From assembly GCF_009725235.1 (NCBI RefSeq), contig NZ_WJFC01000126.1, forward strand, positions 1 through 36,335: a stretch of 36,335 nt of DNA. The letters are read 5' to 3'. This DNA is from Scytonema sp. UIC 10036 (GTDB lineage Bacteria; Cyanobacteriota; Cyanobacteriia; Cyanobacteriales; Nostocaceae). Both the position numbers and the translations under genes were made by a program. Below the pieces are notes generated by a model. The model did no database searches and was not told the origin of the DNA. It worked only from the letters and a program-made list of their open reading frames with translations. Within the stretch, counting starts at the first letter, position 1, and the number at the start of each line of letters is the position of its first letter. Positions 24,534-33,019 of the stretch are shown one piece after another.

Positions 24534-25133
24534 ATGACTCCAACCATTCCCTTTAAACCTCGAAAGCTACCAACTCAAGCAATAGGAGCAAAGATTTTTC
24601 ATTGGGTTAATATCATCAGCTTATTTATCATGCTTACTAGTGGATTGCAAATTTATAATGCAAATCCCGTATTTGGCGGGCGGGCTGGTTGGCATATTCC
24701 TCCTATATTTACACTGGGAGGTTGGCTGGCGGGCGGTAGACATTGGCATTTTGCTGCTATGTGGTTATTTTCGTTGAATTTGCTGTGGTATGGAATTTAT
24801 GTTTTAGCCACACGACGTTGGCGACATCGGTTTGTGGGAACGAATGACTTGAAAGCACTACAAAAAAGTAAAAATTCCAAACGTTTAAGTTATGCTTTTC
24901 ATCGTATTGTTTATACATCTATAATTCCTATCTTGCTTTTGGCTTTATTTACAGGTATAGGAATGTATAAACCCGCTCAATTCTATTGGATTGTAGATAT
25001 ATTTGGAAGTTGGCAAGCACTGAGAATTGTGCATTTTTCCTCTGTTCCAATAGTTATTTTGTTCTCGATGACTCATTGGTTATTGGGACGTGAGGCTGGG
25101 GGTACAGAGTTGACTGAATCTATGTTTTGGTAA
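24534..25133 (+). CDS. Cytochrome b561-like membrane protein
   Basis: 199 residues with four main membrane segments: about 22-42 (FHWVNIISLFIMLTSGLQIY), 72-92 (WHFAAMWLFSLNLLWYGIYV), 122-145 (HRIVYTSIIPILLLALFTGI) and 165-187 (IVHFSSVPIVILFSMTHWLL). His residues at the start or within these segments (AKIFHW, GRHWHF, YAFHRI, RIVHF, MTHW) are suitable heme b ligands, as in the cytochrome b subunits of formate dehydrogenase and thiosulfate reductase. The next gene encodes a molybdopterin oxidoreductase, so this protein probably moves electrons between the quinone pool and that enzyme, like MsrQ for MsrP (inference). The ribosome-binding region is made of heptamer repeat. Confidence 0.82.
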   Translation: MTPTIPFKPRKLPTQAIGAKIFHWVNIISLFIMLTSGLQIYNANPVFGGRAGWHIPPIFTLGGWLAGGRHWHFAAMWLFSLNLLWYGIYVLATRRWRHRFVGTNDLKALQKSKNSKRLSYAFHRIVYTSIIPILLLALFTGIGMYKPAQFYWIVDIFGSWQALRIVHFSSVPIVILFSMTHWLLGREAGGTELTESMFW

Positions 25134-25139
25134 AAGAGT

Positions 25140-25252
25140 TAGTTGATAGTTGATAGTTGATAGTTGATAGTTGTTATCAACTACTAACCACCAACTACTA
25201 ACCACTAACAACTAACCACTAACAACTAACCACCAACCACTAACCACTAACC
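25140..25252. repeat. Tandem repeats GTTGATA and ACTAACCA between two paired genes
   Basis: The left part is (GTTGATA)n and the right part is (ACTAACC/ACTAACA)n. GTTGATA at 25163-25169 pairs with TATCAAC at 25175-25181. The repeat fills nearly the whole gap between the cytochrome b and molybdoenzyme genes. Confidence 0.8.
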
Positions 25253-25258
25253 TATTTT

Positions 25259-25981
25259 ATGAATATAATTCGCGTACATCGTCCTCAATTAACCCGCCGT
25301 CAATTTCTCAACATTTCAGGGATTTCTAGTATTGGCTTTCTCCTAGGTGGATGCGGTACACCGTTGTTTGAAGATGTTGTTGGAAAACTTTCCGAACCTT
25401 TGAATCAAAAGGTGGAAGCTTTACTATTGAATCCACAAAAGCCCGTTCCAGAATTTTCTTCTAGCGAAATTCAACCAGAAGCATTGTTAGTGAATAGCTT
25501 TAGGTATAATCCAGTTATTGACCAAACAAAATACCGTTTAATTGTTGATGGTGAGGTAAAAAATCCTCTCAATCTTAGCATGGCTGACATTCAAGCTTTG
25601 CCTTTGACATCTATGATTATCCGCCATGTATGTGTAGAAGGTTGGGCTGCGATCGTGCAATGGGCGGGTGTGCGTCTGCAAGAAATTATTGCTCTTGCTC
25701 AACCTCAACCAAATGTTAAATATGTTTACTTTAAATCGGCTGATGGCTACTATTCAAGCTGGGATATTGCTTCCGCCTCACATCCCCAAACCTTATTAGC
25801 TTATCAAAAGAATGGTGAAAAATTACCAGTGGAGAATGGCGCACCTTTACGCTTGGCTTCTCCCGTGAAACTTGGATACAAGCAAAGTAAGTGGGTAACT
25901 CAAGTTACACTGGTTAGTCAGTTATCGCTTTTTAAGGGCTATTGGGAAGACCAAGGCTATGAATGGTTTGCAGGACTGTAA
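25259..25981 (+). CDS. YedY/MsrP-like molybdopterin oxidoreductase, exported, possible lipoprotein
   Basis: Sulfite-oxidase-fold Mo enzyme, 240 residues. The N-terminus has a twin-arginine leader (LTRRQFLNISG, Arg13-Arg14), and the hydrophobic part ends FLLGGCG, a lipobox with Cys32, so the protein may be a Tat-exported lipoprotein. The Mo-ligand cysteine is Cys125 in IRHVCVEGWAAIVQWAGVRL; further motifs are VKYVYFKSADGYYSSWDI, AYQKNGEKLPVENGAPLRL and KLGYKQSKWVTQV. Its position after a cytochrome b561-like gene suggests a pair, as in MsrPQ, which repairs oxidised methionine in the periplasm; the substrate here could differ. It is shorter than MsrP (about 300-330 residues as I recall). Confidence 0.85.
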   Translation: MNIIRVHRPQLTRRQFLNISGISSIGFLLGGCGTPLFEDVVGKLSEPLNQKVEALLLNPQKPVPEFSSSEIQPEALLVNSFRYNPVIDQTKYRLIVDGEVKNPLNLSMADIQALPLTSMIIRHVCVEGWAAIVQWAGVRLQEIIALAQPQPNVKYVYFKSADGYYSSWDIASASHPQTLLAYQKNGEKLPVENGAPLRLASPVKLGYKQSKWVTQVTLVSQLSLFKGYWEDQGYEWFAGL

Positions 25982-25994
25982 ATTATAAGTTTTC

Positions 25995-26321
25995 ATGAAT
26001 ATGATGATAGTAACCGTGCGCGATCCTGAAATTCTCTCTAATTTAGATCCACAGCAATTAACAACCTACCTTAAAGAAAACGGATGGATTCAAGAGAGAC
26101 AAGCCAGTAATTCAGAATCAGTTTGGTATAAAACAACAAATTCTGGTGAAGAATTCGATATTACCCTCCCTCTGAATCCCACAATTCGGTCTTACGCTTT
26201 GCGGATGTGTGAGATACTAGAAATTTTAGAGGAAGCTTCAGGAGATTCTCAACTAGACATATTAACCCTGATTTCTCACAAGTGTGGCGATCGCTATGAA
26301 CAAAACCTTTATCCTGCATAG
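25995..26321 (+). CDS. Small hypothetical protein
   Basis: 108 residues, soluble. An N-terminal segment LDPQQLTTYLKENGWIQER is followed by a beta part SVWYKTTNSGEEFDITLPLNP and helices YALRMCEILEILEEASGDSQLDILTLI. I have seen this layout in small proteins of cyanobacteria and actinobacteria but cannot name a family or function. It begins 13 bases after the molybdoenzyme stop, so it may be in the same transcript. The frame has three possible ATGs near the start (25995, 26001, 26004); I keep the first. Confidence 0.6.
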   Translation: MNMMIVTVRDPEILSNLDPQQLTTYLKENGWIQERQASNSESVWYKTTNSGEEFDITLPLNPTIRSYALRMCEILEILEEASGDSQLDILTLISHKCGDRYEQNLYPA

Positions 26322-26398
26322 ATTTTGGGCATTTTAGACCCAGAAAAAATCATTATGGTGTGTTGACAGGTATTTTACCTCAAGTCTAGGTAGCATAA

Positions 26399-26623
26399 GC
26401 ATTTTGGGCAATTTGTTTAAATCTTTGTGAGAAATCCGGGTTAAGCGATCTGATTACGCAACTTCCAAACACTCAAGTTCAAGGCATAGTGGTTCATCTA
26501 GAGGAAGGAAAGCATGGAGGTAACATAACAATCATGGGTTTTGTTGTAGGTAAACTTCATCAAATCCGTATTCGACTAAGTGAATCCGAACACCATTTAG
26601 CTATGTATTTTACAATAACCTAA
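26399..26623 (+). pseudogene. Unrecognised coding remnant, start missing
   Basis: A 75-codon open stretch directly after a stop at 26396, without an ATG near its beginning. It reads like real protein (EKSGLSDLITQLPNTQVQG, then IVVHLEEGKHGGNITIMGFV, then VGKLHQIRIRLSESEHHL), but I do not recognise it. It ends within the terD remnant in a different frame. The likely reading is the surviving end of a gene that was fused to terD by a deletion, but it could also be a chance frame. Confidence 0.35.
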
Positions 26624-26994
26624 CATCAGCAGATGGTTCTGTACAACATGAAGGAGATAGTAGAACTGGAGAAGGTTCTGGAGATGATGAGACGATTTCA
26701 ATCGATTTGAGTAGAGTTGATGCTTGTGTCCAAGAAATAGTGTTTGTTGTAACTATCCATGAAGCAGAACAAAGAAAGCAAAATTTTGGGCAAGTCAGAA
26801 ACTCATATATCAGAATTTATGACAACGCTACAGAAAAACCAATCGCTAAGTATGAGCTAGAAGAAGATGCTTCAGCAGAGACTGCAATCGAATTTGGTAA
26901 ACTGTATCGGAAAGATGGAGAATGGAGATTCCAAGCAGTTGGAACAGGATATAAATCGGGGCTGCAGAGCTTTGTAGACCGATATGCAGCTTAG
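26584..26994 (+). pseudogene. terD: 5'-truncated TerD-family gene
   Basis: The frame from 26602 encodes YVFYNNLTSADGSVQHEGDS, then the Asp-rich TGEGSGDDETISIDL (calcium-binding signature), IVFVVTIHEAEQRKQNFGQV, RNSYIRIYD and AIEFGKLYRKDGEWRFQAVGTG, which is the C-terminal two-thirds of TerD proteins (stress and tellurite-associated calcium-binding domain). The first 60-70 family residues, including the GLGWD and DLDAS blocks, are absent; a stop at 26581 closes the frame and no ATG is present before the conserved part (a TTG at 26707 would make only 95 residues). So this is a truncated remnant unless an unusual start is used. Confidence 0.8.
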
Positions 26995-27037
26995 TATTTC
27001 TGAAACAAATTCAAACTCGTGAAAGATTGAATGAATT

Positions 27038-27070
27038 AAATGGGGTAACGATATTGCCTGCCCCATTTTT
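27038..27070 (+). terminator. Intrinsic terminator after the terD remnant
   Basis: AAATGGGG (27038-27045) pairs with CCCCATTT (27061-27068) around a 15-base loop, ending in a T-run, 44 bases after the stop. Confidence 0.6.
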
Positions 27071-27222
27071 AGCAAAAACTATAACAAAATCAGGTTTTTA
27101 ATAAATAAGAAAAAAAGGAATTTGAAATTATTCAACTTACAATATTTTCTCTTTAAAAAGAAGTCTTAATTAAAAAAAAGATAATATTGTATATTGTAAC
27201 GATGCGAACTCAATAAGCCCCA

Positions 27223-28509
27223 ATGACTACACAAGTTCATTCGCTCTGGCTTCCTTACGCACAAATGAAGACCGTTCCGCCCCCATATCGAGTCATTCGA
27301 GCAGAGGGAGTCAAACTCTATCTTGATGATGGCACGGTGCTCATTGACGGTATCTCTTCTTGGTGGTGCGTTATTCACGGGTACAATCACCCCGTCCTCA
27401 ATCAAGCGGTTCAGGAGCAGCTTGCAAAATTCGCTCATGTTATGCTCGGTGGTTTGGTTAACGATGCAGCTATTCATCTCGCCGAGACGTTAGTCAGGAT
27501 TACCCCCGATCGCCTCAATCACGTGTTCTTTGGTGACAGTGGCTCAGTAGGGGTAGAGGTGGCGCTAAAGATGGCAATTCAGTTCTGGCGCAACAAAGGA
27601 GTTTCCCAGAAGAGCCATTTCGTGGCGCTCCGTCGGGGGTATCACGGCGACACGACAGGAGCAATGTCGGTAAGCGACGACGACGAGGGGATGCACCGAT
27701 TGTTTAAAGGAGTCATACTCCCCCAGTATTTCGTCGATGCACCGGGCGGGGTTAACATAGAATCTCACGAATGCCAAACATCGCTTTGTCAACTCGCGGA
27801 GCTTCTCAAATCGAACAAGAACCAGATTGCGGCTGTCATCCTCGAACCAATATTTCAAGGAGCGGGTGGCTTTCGCTTCTATCCCCCGGAGTATTTATTC
27901 CACGTCAGAAGACTGTGTGACGAGCACGGGGTGCTACTCATATTCGATGAGGTGGCGACGGGTTTCGGGCGAACAGGAGCCTTATTTGCAGCAGATCTCG
28001 CTAATGTTACCCCGGATATCATGGTGCTCGGTAAAGCGCTGACTGGGGGATACTTCGGTCTATCGGCGACTATCGCTACAAGCCAAGTCTACGAGTCTTT
28101 CCTCGGTGACGATCCAGAACTCGCCTTCATGCACGGACCGACTTTCATGGGACATGCGATCGCCTGCGCTGTGGCGTTAGCAAGTATCAACCTTATCGAA
28201 ACCGAAAACTACCTCAGTAAAGTTAAAGCTATTGAGCAGGTGCTTAAAGAAGAACTCCAGGGATTGGAGGGGCGATCGCTGTGCGACGCACGAGTACTTG
28301 GAGCCATAGGAGTCCTGGAGTTTGAATGTCCGTCGAACCTCACAGGATTCAGGGAGTTCGCTCTAGATCGGGGAGTGTGGCTTCGTCCGTACAGCAAGTG
28401 GCTGTATACAATGCCTCCATACATCATTGGTGAGGACAACTTGCGGCGAATCACCGCAGTCATGAAAGAGTGGGTGAAATATCTGTCACATCAAGGCAAA
28501 CACATTTAA
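27223..28509 (+). CDS. bioA: Adenosylmethionine-8-amino-7-oxononanoate aminotransferase
   Basis: PLP enzyme of biotin synthesis: KAPA + S-adenosylmethionine to DAPA. 428 residues, normal length. Seen: the substrate-pocket LWLPYAQM block, SSWWCVIHGYNHP (Trp47-Trp48), FFGDSGSVGVEVALKM (PLP phosphate), GYHGDTTGAMSV (Tyr140), FDEVATGFGRTG (Asp242), the PLP lysine Lys271 in VLGKALTGGY, GPTFMGHAIACA and VWLRPYSKWLYTMPPYI (the carboxylate-binding Arg). No other biotin gene is nearby. The gene is visibly GC-richer than its neighbours (stretches such as CGTCGGGGGTATCACGGCG), although it carries two HIP1 sites; transfer from another lineage, perhaps another cyanobacterium, is possible. Confidence 0.92.
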   Translation: MTTQVHSLWLPYAQMKTVPPPYRVIRAEGVKLYLDDGTVLIDGISSWWCVIHGYNHPVLNQAVQEQLAKFAHVMLGGLVNDAAIHLAETLVRITPDRLNHVFFGDSGSVGVEVALKMAIQFWRNKGVSQKSHFVALRRGYHGDTTGAMSVSDDDEGMHRLFKGVILPQYFVDAPGGVNIESHECQTSLCQLAELLKSNKNQIAAVILEPIFQGAGGFRFYPPEYLFHVRRLCDEHGVLLIFDEVATGFGRTGALFAADLANVTPDIMVLGKALTGGYFGLSATIATSQVYESFLGDDPELAFMHGPTFMGHAIACAVALASINLIETENYLSKVKAIEQVLKEELQGLEGRSLCDARVLGAIGVLEFECPSNLTGFREFALDRGVWLRPYSKWLYTMPPYIIGEDNLRRITAVMKEWVKYLSHQGKHI

Positions 28510-28574
28510 CCCTGAGCAAAGTCTCAGCTTTACGTTATAGAATTATACATACGTGAAAGCTTTTAAAAAAATAT

Positions 28575-30011
28575 ATGAACTTTTTTGATAAATTAAATGG
28601 AGCAATTGCACAAAATCAAAGTTTATTATTTGTAGGACTTGACCCTAACCCAGAAATGATGCCCGTTGGATACGAAGCTCAAGGCATCATACCTCGTTTG
28701 TTGGATTGGTTGCAATTCATCATTTCCGAGACAGCCGATAAAGTTTGCGCGTATAAACCAACACTGGGTTTTTATGAATCCTTAGGTGTTTCCGGCTTAG
28801 AACTGCTACACAACACCCTAGCAGCTATTCCTTCCCATATTCCAATTATTTTAGATGCCAAACACAGCGATTTAAACACGAGTACTATCTTCGCCCGTAC
28901 CGTATTTACAGAGTGGAATGTTGATGCCATCACTTTGAATTCTTATGCAGGACAAGACCATGTTGCGCCATTTTTAGTTTATCCAGGTAAAGCTGCTTTT
29001 ATTTTATGCCGTACATCCAATCTTGGTGCTCACAAGTTGCAACATTACCCTACAGATGAATCACCTTTTTATTTACAAATAGTTAAAGAATCCAGAACTT
29101 GGGGAACTCCAGAACAATTAGGTTTGGAAGTTGGAACAACAAAGCCTGAAATCATAGCGCGAATTCGTGCAGATGCTCCCGAACGCATTATTATGACTCG
29201 TAGTATCTGGGCAGAAGGTAACAATATTAATCAAATTTTAGCAGCAGGTTTAAACAAAAATGGTGATGGTTTGTTAATTCCCGTACCCCAAGATATGTTG
29301 TCACGGGAAGATTTATCAAAGCAAGTCCAGTCTTTACAAGAAGAAGTCAATCAAGCAAAAGCTGAAATTAACCTTGATGTTTCTAGCTGTTCTATCTGGT
29401 TTTCTAACATTTGTTTGCTCAATCAACATCCCCAACAAGATTTAATTTTGCAACTTTACGATATTGGTTGCGTTATGTTTGGCAACTACGTCCAAGCTTC
29501 AGGTGCTGTATTTCCTTACTACATTGATTTACGCAAAATTATTTCCAATCCGCAACTTTTTAATCAAGTACTTAAAGCATATGAGGAAATTTTAAGAACG
29601 CTAAAATTTGATAGGGTAGCAGGTATCCCCTACGGCTCTTTACCGACAGCAACTGGTTTAGCCCTACGTCTTCAATGTCCCATGATTTTTCCTCGCAAAG
29701 AGGTAAAAGCCCACGGTACGCGACGGGTGATTGAGGGAGAGTTTCATCCTGGTGAGACGGTTGCAGTCGTTGATGATATCCTCATTAGTGGCAAAAGCGT
29801 AATGGAAGGAGCAGAAAAATTAAAATCTGCGGGGTTAAATGTTGAGGACATTGTGGTCTTTATCAACCACGAACAAGGAGTTATGGACAGGTTACAGGAA
29901 AACGGTTACCGAGGCTATGCGGTTTTAACAATATCAGAAATTACAGAAACTCTTTACACAGCTGGACGTATCGATCGCGAGCAATTTTTAGCTTTGAGCA
30001 CTGAAGAGTAG
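28575..30011 (+). CDS. pyrFE: Bifunctional orotidine-5'-phosphate decarboxylase / orotate phosphoribosyltransferase
   Basis: One polypeptide (478 residues) for the last two steps of UMP synthesis. Residues 1-265 are the decarboxylase (LFVGLDPNPEMMP; catalytic DAKHSD at 94-99, the DxKxxD triad; ITLNSYAGQDHVAPFL; IMTRSIWAEG). Residues about 285-478 are the transferase: YVQASGAVFPYYIDLRKI, GIPYGSLPTATGLAL, FPRKEVKAHGTRRVIEG and the PRPP loop VAVVDDILISGKSVM (396-410). A Gln/Glu-rich helix at 246-266 links the two. The order decarboxylase-transferase is the reverse of the eukaryotic UMPS fusion and is known in cyanobacteria and some other groups. Confidence 0.93.
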   Translation: MNFFDKLNGAIAQNQSLLFVGLDPNPEMMPVGYEAQGIIPRLLDWLQFIISETADKVCAYKPTLGFYESLGVSGLELLHNTLAAIPSHIPIILDAKHSDLNTSTIFARTVFTEWNVDAITLNSYAGQDHVAPFLVYPGKAAFILCRTSNLGAHKLQHYPTDESPFYLQIVKESRTWGTPEQLGLEVGTTKPEIIARIRADAPERIIMTRSIWAEGNNINQILAAGLNKNGDGLLIPVPQDMLSREDLSKQVQSLQEEVNQAKAEINLDVSSCSIWFSNICLLNQHPQQDLILQLYDIGCVMFGNYVQASGAVFPYYIDLRKIISNPQLFNQVLKAYEEILRTLKFDRVAGIPYGSLPTATGLALRLQCPMIFPRKEVKAHGTRRVIEGEFHPGETVAVVDDILISGKSVMEGAEKLKSAGLNVEDIVVFINHEQGVMDRLQENGYRGYAVLTISEITETLYTAGRIDREQFLALSTEE

Positions 30012-30151
30012 TGTGTGGTTTTGGGAGAAGTCGGCTTAGCACCTCTTTATTCTCATATTTTATGACTCAGGGTGGTAGATTTTTTAGTAGCATTAACATA
30101 TCTAATAATATTATTAGGCATTGCCTAACCCATAGATTCTCCTGAAACAAC

Positions 30152-31240
30152 ATGACCATTTCACTTAAAAAATTACTACAATTGTTAATTTTGACACTTA
30201 TATTTCCTTTATTATTTCTCAATGGATGGCTCGCATTTCGATTCTTTCATTATTTTCAACCCGTTGTTACAACTCTTATCTTAGCTACTTTACTAAGTTT
30301 TATTTTGAATTACCCAGTTTCAATTTTAGAAAAACAGGGAATTAAACGCAATTATGCTGTCACATTAGTTTTTATCGTTACTTTAATTATTTTATTAGCT
30401 TTGGGATTGACGCTAATTCCTATTATTTCGCAACAATTTAATGAAATGGATGCCGTGTTACCTGAATGGCTCGATTCAAGCGAACAAAAATTTAAAAGTT
30501 TAAATAACTGGACTGTAAGCCACGGGTTCAACTGGAATTTAAATCAAGTATTTACTCAAATAGCAAATCGCTTACCTGATGAATTAGAGTATCTTGTCGA
30601 TAAACTCTTTAGACTCGTTATAGAAACACTTGATAGTATTTCTGAAGCTTTAGTTACTGTAGTATTAACTTTCTATCTTTTATTAGACGGAGGAAAAATT
30701 TGGGAAGGAATATTTAAAAAGTTACCTTTGAATTTTGGTCAACAATTAAAACAATCCATTCAGCAAAATTTTCAAAACTACCTAATCGGTCAGATAGCGT
30801 TAGGTTTGTTGATGGGATTTTCACTGACCTTAGTATTTCTACTTCTTAACGTTCAGTTTGCTTTACTATTTGGTTTGGGAGTGGGGATTTTAAGTTTAAT
30901 ACCTTTTGGAGATGTTGCAAGTCTTGCCATAGTCACTTTAATAATACTGTCGCACAACTTTTGGTTGGCAGTTAGGGTTTTGGGTGTGTCTGTAGTTGTT
31001 GACCAAATTATCGATCAAGCGATCGCACCTCGACTTTTAGGTAGCTTTACTGGGCTGAGACCAATATGGGTCTTAATTTCCTTACTGCTTGGAACATATA
31101 TTGGTGGAGTATTGGGATTGTTAATTGCTGTTCCCGTAGCTGGCGTGATTAAAGATGCTGTTAACGGTTGGTCATCCCTATCTGATTACTCTCAGAATGT
31201 AATTGAGAATCAAGAATTGGTAGAAATAAAGGAGAGTTAG
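30152..31240 (+). CDS. AI-2E family transporter (PerM-like membrane protein)
   Basis: 362 residues with about seven or eight membrane segments: two near the N-terminus (about 9-28, 33-55), one at 68-92, one near 163-180, and a C-terminal bundle (about 212-330). The soluble part at 95-160 and the motifs FYLLLDGGKIWEGI, QNYLIGQIALGLLMG, FGLGVGILSLIPFGD, DQIIDQAIAPRLLGSFTGLRPIWVLISLLLG and LGLLIAVPVAGVI are typical of PF01594. Members include an AI-2 exporter and Na+/H+ antiporters, so the substrate cannot be given. Its stop codon lies inside a repeat that forms a 13-bp hairpin. Confidence 0.88.
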   Translation: MTISLKKLLQLLILTLIFPLLFLNGWLAFRFFHYFQPVVTTLILATLLSFILNYPVSILEKQGIKRNYAVTLVFIVTLIILLALGLTLIPIISQQFNEMDAVLPEWLDSSEQKFKSLNNWTVSHGFNWNLNQVFTQIANRLPDELEYLVDKLFRLVIETLDSISEALVTVVLTFYLLLDGGKIWEGIFKKLPLNFGQQLKQSIQQNFQNYLIGQIALGLLMGFSLTLVFLLLNVQFALLFGLGVGILSLIPFGDVASLAIVTLIILSHNFWLAVRVLGVSVVVDQIIDQAIAPRLLGSFTGLRPIWVLISLLLGTYIGGVLGLLIAVPVAGVIKDAVNGWSSLSDYSQNVIENQELVEIKES

Positions 31241-31308
31241 TGGTTAGTTGTTGGTTGTTGGTTGTTGATTCGCCACTAACCACTAACTACTAACTACTAA
31301 CCACTAAC
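31236..31308. repeat. Repeat hairpin spanning the stop codon of the AI-2E gene
   Basis: GTTAGTGGTTAGT (31236-31248) pairs perfectly with ACTAACCACTAAC (31296-31308). Both arms are tandem heptamers of the CTAACCA type. The left arm includes the TAG stop of the transporter gene. It could act as a transcript end or stability element; no T-run follows. Confidence 0.7.
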
Positions 31309-31344
31309 ATAAAATACAGGATTGCCTAATAATATCTAAATTGT

Positions 31345-32919
31345 ATGGATCTCAATCACCTACTGATTTGGTTAGTGTGTCTGTCATGTGTTTCAACCAT
31401 GCTGAATGCAGCACTTAGCTCTGCTAAGAACAATCGTGGTTGGATTGTCATCTCTGTGCTTATCTTAGGTGTTACAGCAGTGAGCGCTTACACCACACCA
31501 GCCACAGCAGGCTTGATTGGTGGATGTCTGTGGGTGATTTTAATAGTCACACCTAACATCGGTAACAGAAAAGTTGACCAACTGAGCGCCCAACAAAGTT
31601 TTGGTCAAGCCAGCAAATTGGCTAAATTTATTTCTCTGTTACACCCTGTAGATGGCTGGCGCGAACGCCCAGAATTGTTACGTGCTCTAGAATTGGCGCA
31701 AAATGGGAATGTAGCTGAGGCGAGTGCAATTCTAGACCGTTACAAAAGCGCTCAAACACCGACTGGTCGATCTGCGATCGCAACATTGTATCAGATAGAA
31801 AGTCGTTGGGAAGACTTAGTGCTATGGGTACAGGATAATTTATCATCCGCAACGTTACGCAAGGACTTCGATATACTGAACACCTACTTAAGAGCGCTTG
31901 GGGAAACTGGCAACTTAAATGGTATGCTTTTAATCTGGGAACGCTACGAACGCACTTTTGAGAAAATACTTAACATAAGAACGCGAAACTTAGCACGTTT
32001 GTTTATCTTTGCCTTTTGCGGTGAAACAGAACAGGTAACGAAACTACTAAGTGGTTCGCTCTTCAACTATTCTGACACTATTAAAATATTCTGGTTAGCA
32101 ACGGCGGACCAAGCTGCAGGAAAAGACATAATTGCTCGCGAACAATTTTTAAGTATAAGCGATACCAGCGATCTTCGTATCCAAAAAGCAGTCGCAAGAC
32201 GTTTATCCAATCCTGTTGTCGAAGCTGAAACAGTTTTAACTGAGAGAAGCAAACAAATTTTATCTAGAATCAGTACTGAAATGGAATCTGAAGCTAGATA
32301 TAACGGTAGAGTAGGCGTTAAACCACGCAAACCACTTGCCACATATTTTATTATTGGTTTAAATTTGCTGGTCTTTGGTCTTGAGGTGAAGCTTGGAGGA
32401 AGTACTAACCTTGAGAACTTATATAATTTAGGTGCCTTAGTTCCTAAAGAAGTCGTCGCAGGAGAATGGTGGCGTTTGTTTGCTGCTGCTTTTCTTCACT
32501 ATGGTTTCTTGCACCTTGCACTCAATATGCTAGGTCTTTATTTATTCGGTCGTTTGGTAGAATTTTCTATGGGGCTTCCTCGGTTTATTCTATTATATTT
32601 TACCAGTGCGATCGGCTCAATGCTAGCCGTAACCTTTATGTCACTTAAAGGTTATTCTCAGACAAATTTTGCAGTTGGTGCTTCTGGATGCGTCATGGGG
32701 CTTGTTGGTGCTTTTGCTGCAATTTTGTTACTTGACTGGCAAAGGAAAAAAACGCGCATTGCTGCTAGAAGTTTGCGAGGAATTGTCACACTCATTATTT
32801 TGCAAGTCATTTTCGATTTAACAACACCACAGATTAGTTTTGTTGGTCATACTTCTGGATTGATTGTTGGATTTTTGGTAGGGTTGCTTTTGAAGCGTAG
32901 CTGGACTGGTAGACACTAG
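31345..32919 (+). CDS. Rhomboid-family intramembrane serine protease with a long N-terminal domain
   Basis: 524 residues. Two membrane segments near the N-terminus (about 4-24 and 33-70), a helical cytoplasmic or lumenal domain at 90-320 that looks TPR-like (WRERPELLRALELAQNGNVAEASAIL), then the rhomboid core from about 330. Catalytic Ser447 is in AVGASGCVMG and catalytic His502 in FVGHTSGLIVG; HYGFLHLALNMLGLYLFG carries the oxyanion-stabilising His and Asn. The active-site residues are complete, so it should cut membrane-spanning substrates within the bilayer. The substrate is unknown. Confidence 0.9.
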   Translation: MDLNHLLIWLVCLSCVSTMLNAALSSAKNNRGWIVISVLILGVTAVSAYTTPATAGLIGGCLWVILIVTPNIGNRKVDQLSAQQSFGQASKLAKFISLLHPVDGWRERPELLRALELAQNGNVAEASAILDRYKSAQTPTGRSAIATLYQIESRWEDLVLWVQDNLSSATLRKDFDILNTYLRALGETGNLNGMLLIWERYERTFEKILNIRTRNLARLFIFAFCGETEQVTKLLSGSLFNYSDTIKIFWLATADQAAGKDIIAREQFLSISDTSDLRIQKAVARRLSNPVVEAETVLTERSKQILSRISTEMESEARYNGRVGVKPRKPLATYFIIGLNLLVFGLEVKLGGSTNLENLYNLGALVPKEVVAGEWWRLFAAAFLHYGFLHLALNMLGLYLFGRLVEFSMGLPRFILLYFTSAIGSMLAVTFMSLKGYSQTNFAVGASGCVMGLVGAFAAILLLDWQRKKTRIAARSLRGIVTLIILQVIFDLTTPQISFVGHTSGLIVGFLVGLLLKRSWTGRH

Positions 32920-33019
32920 TACCTCTATCAAGGCGTAAGCCATAGTTCAGCGATCTGTTATTTCAGAAAGTTTTCTGAGAACTATACAAACGTAACCCCT
33001 AGGATTTATTGGGTAACAG

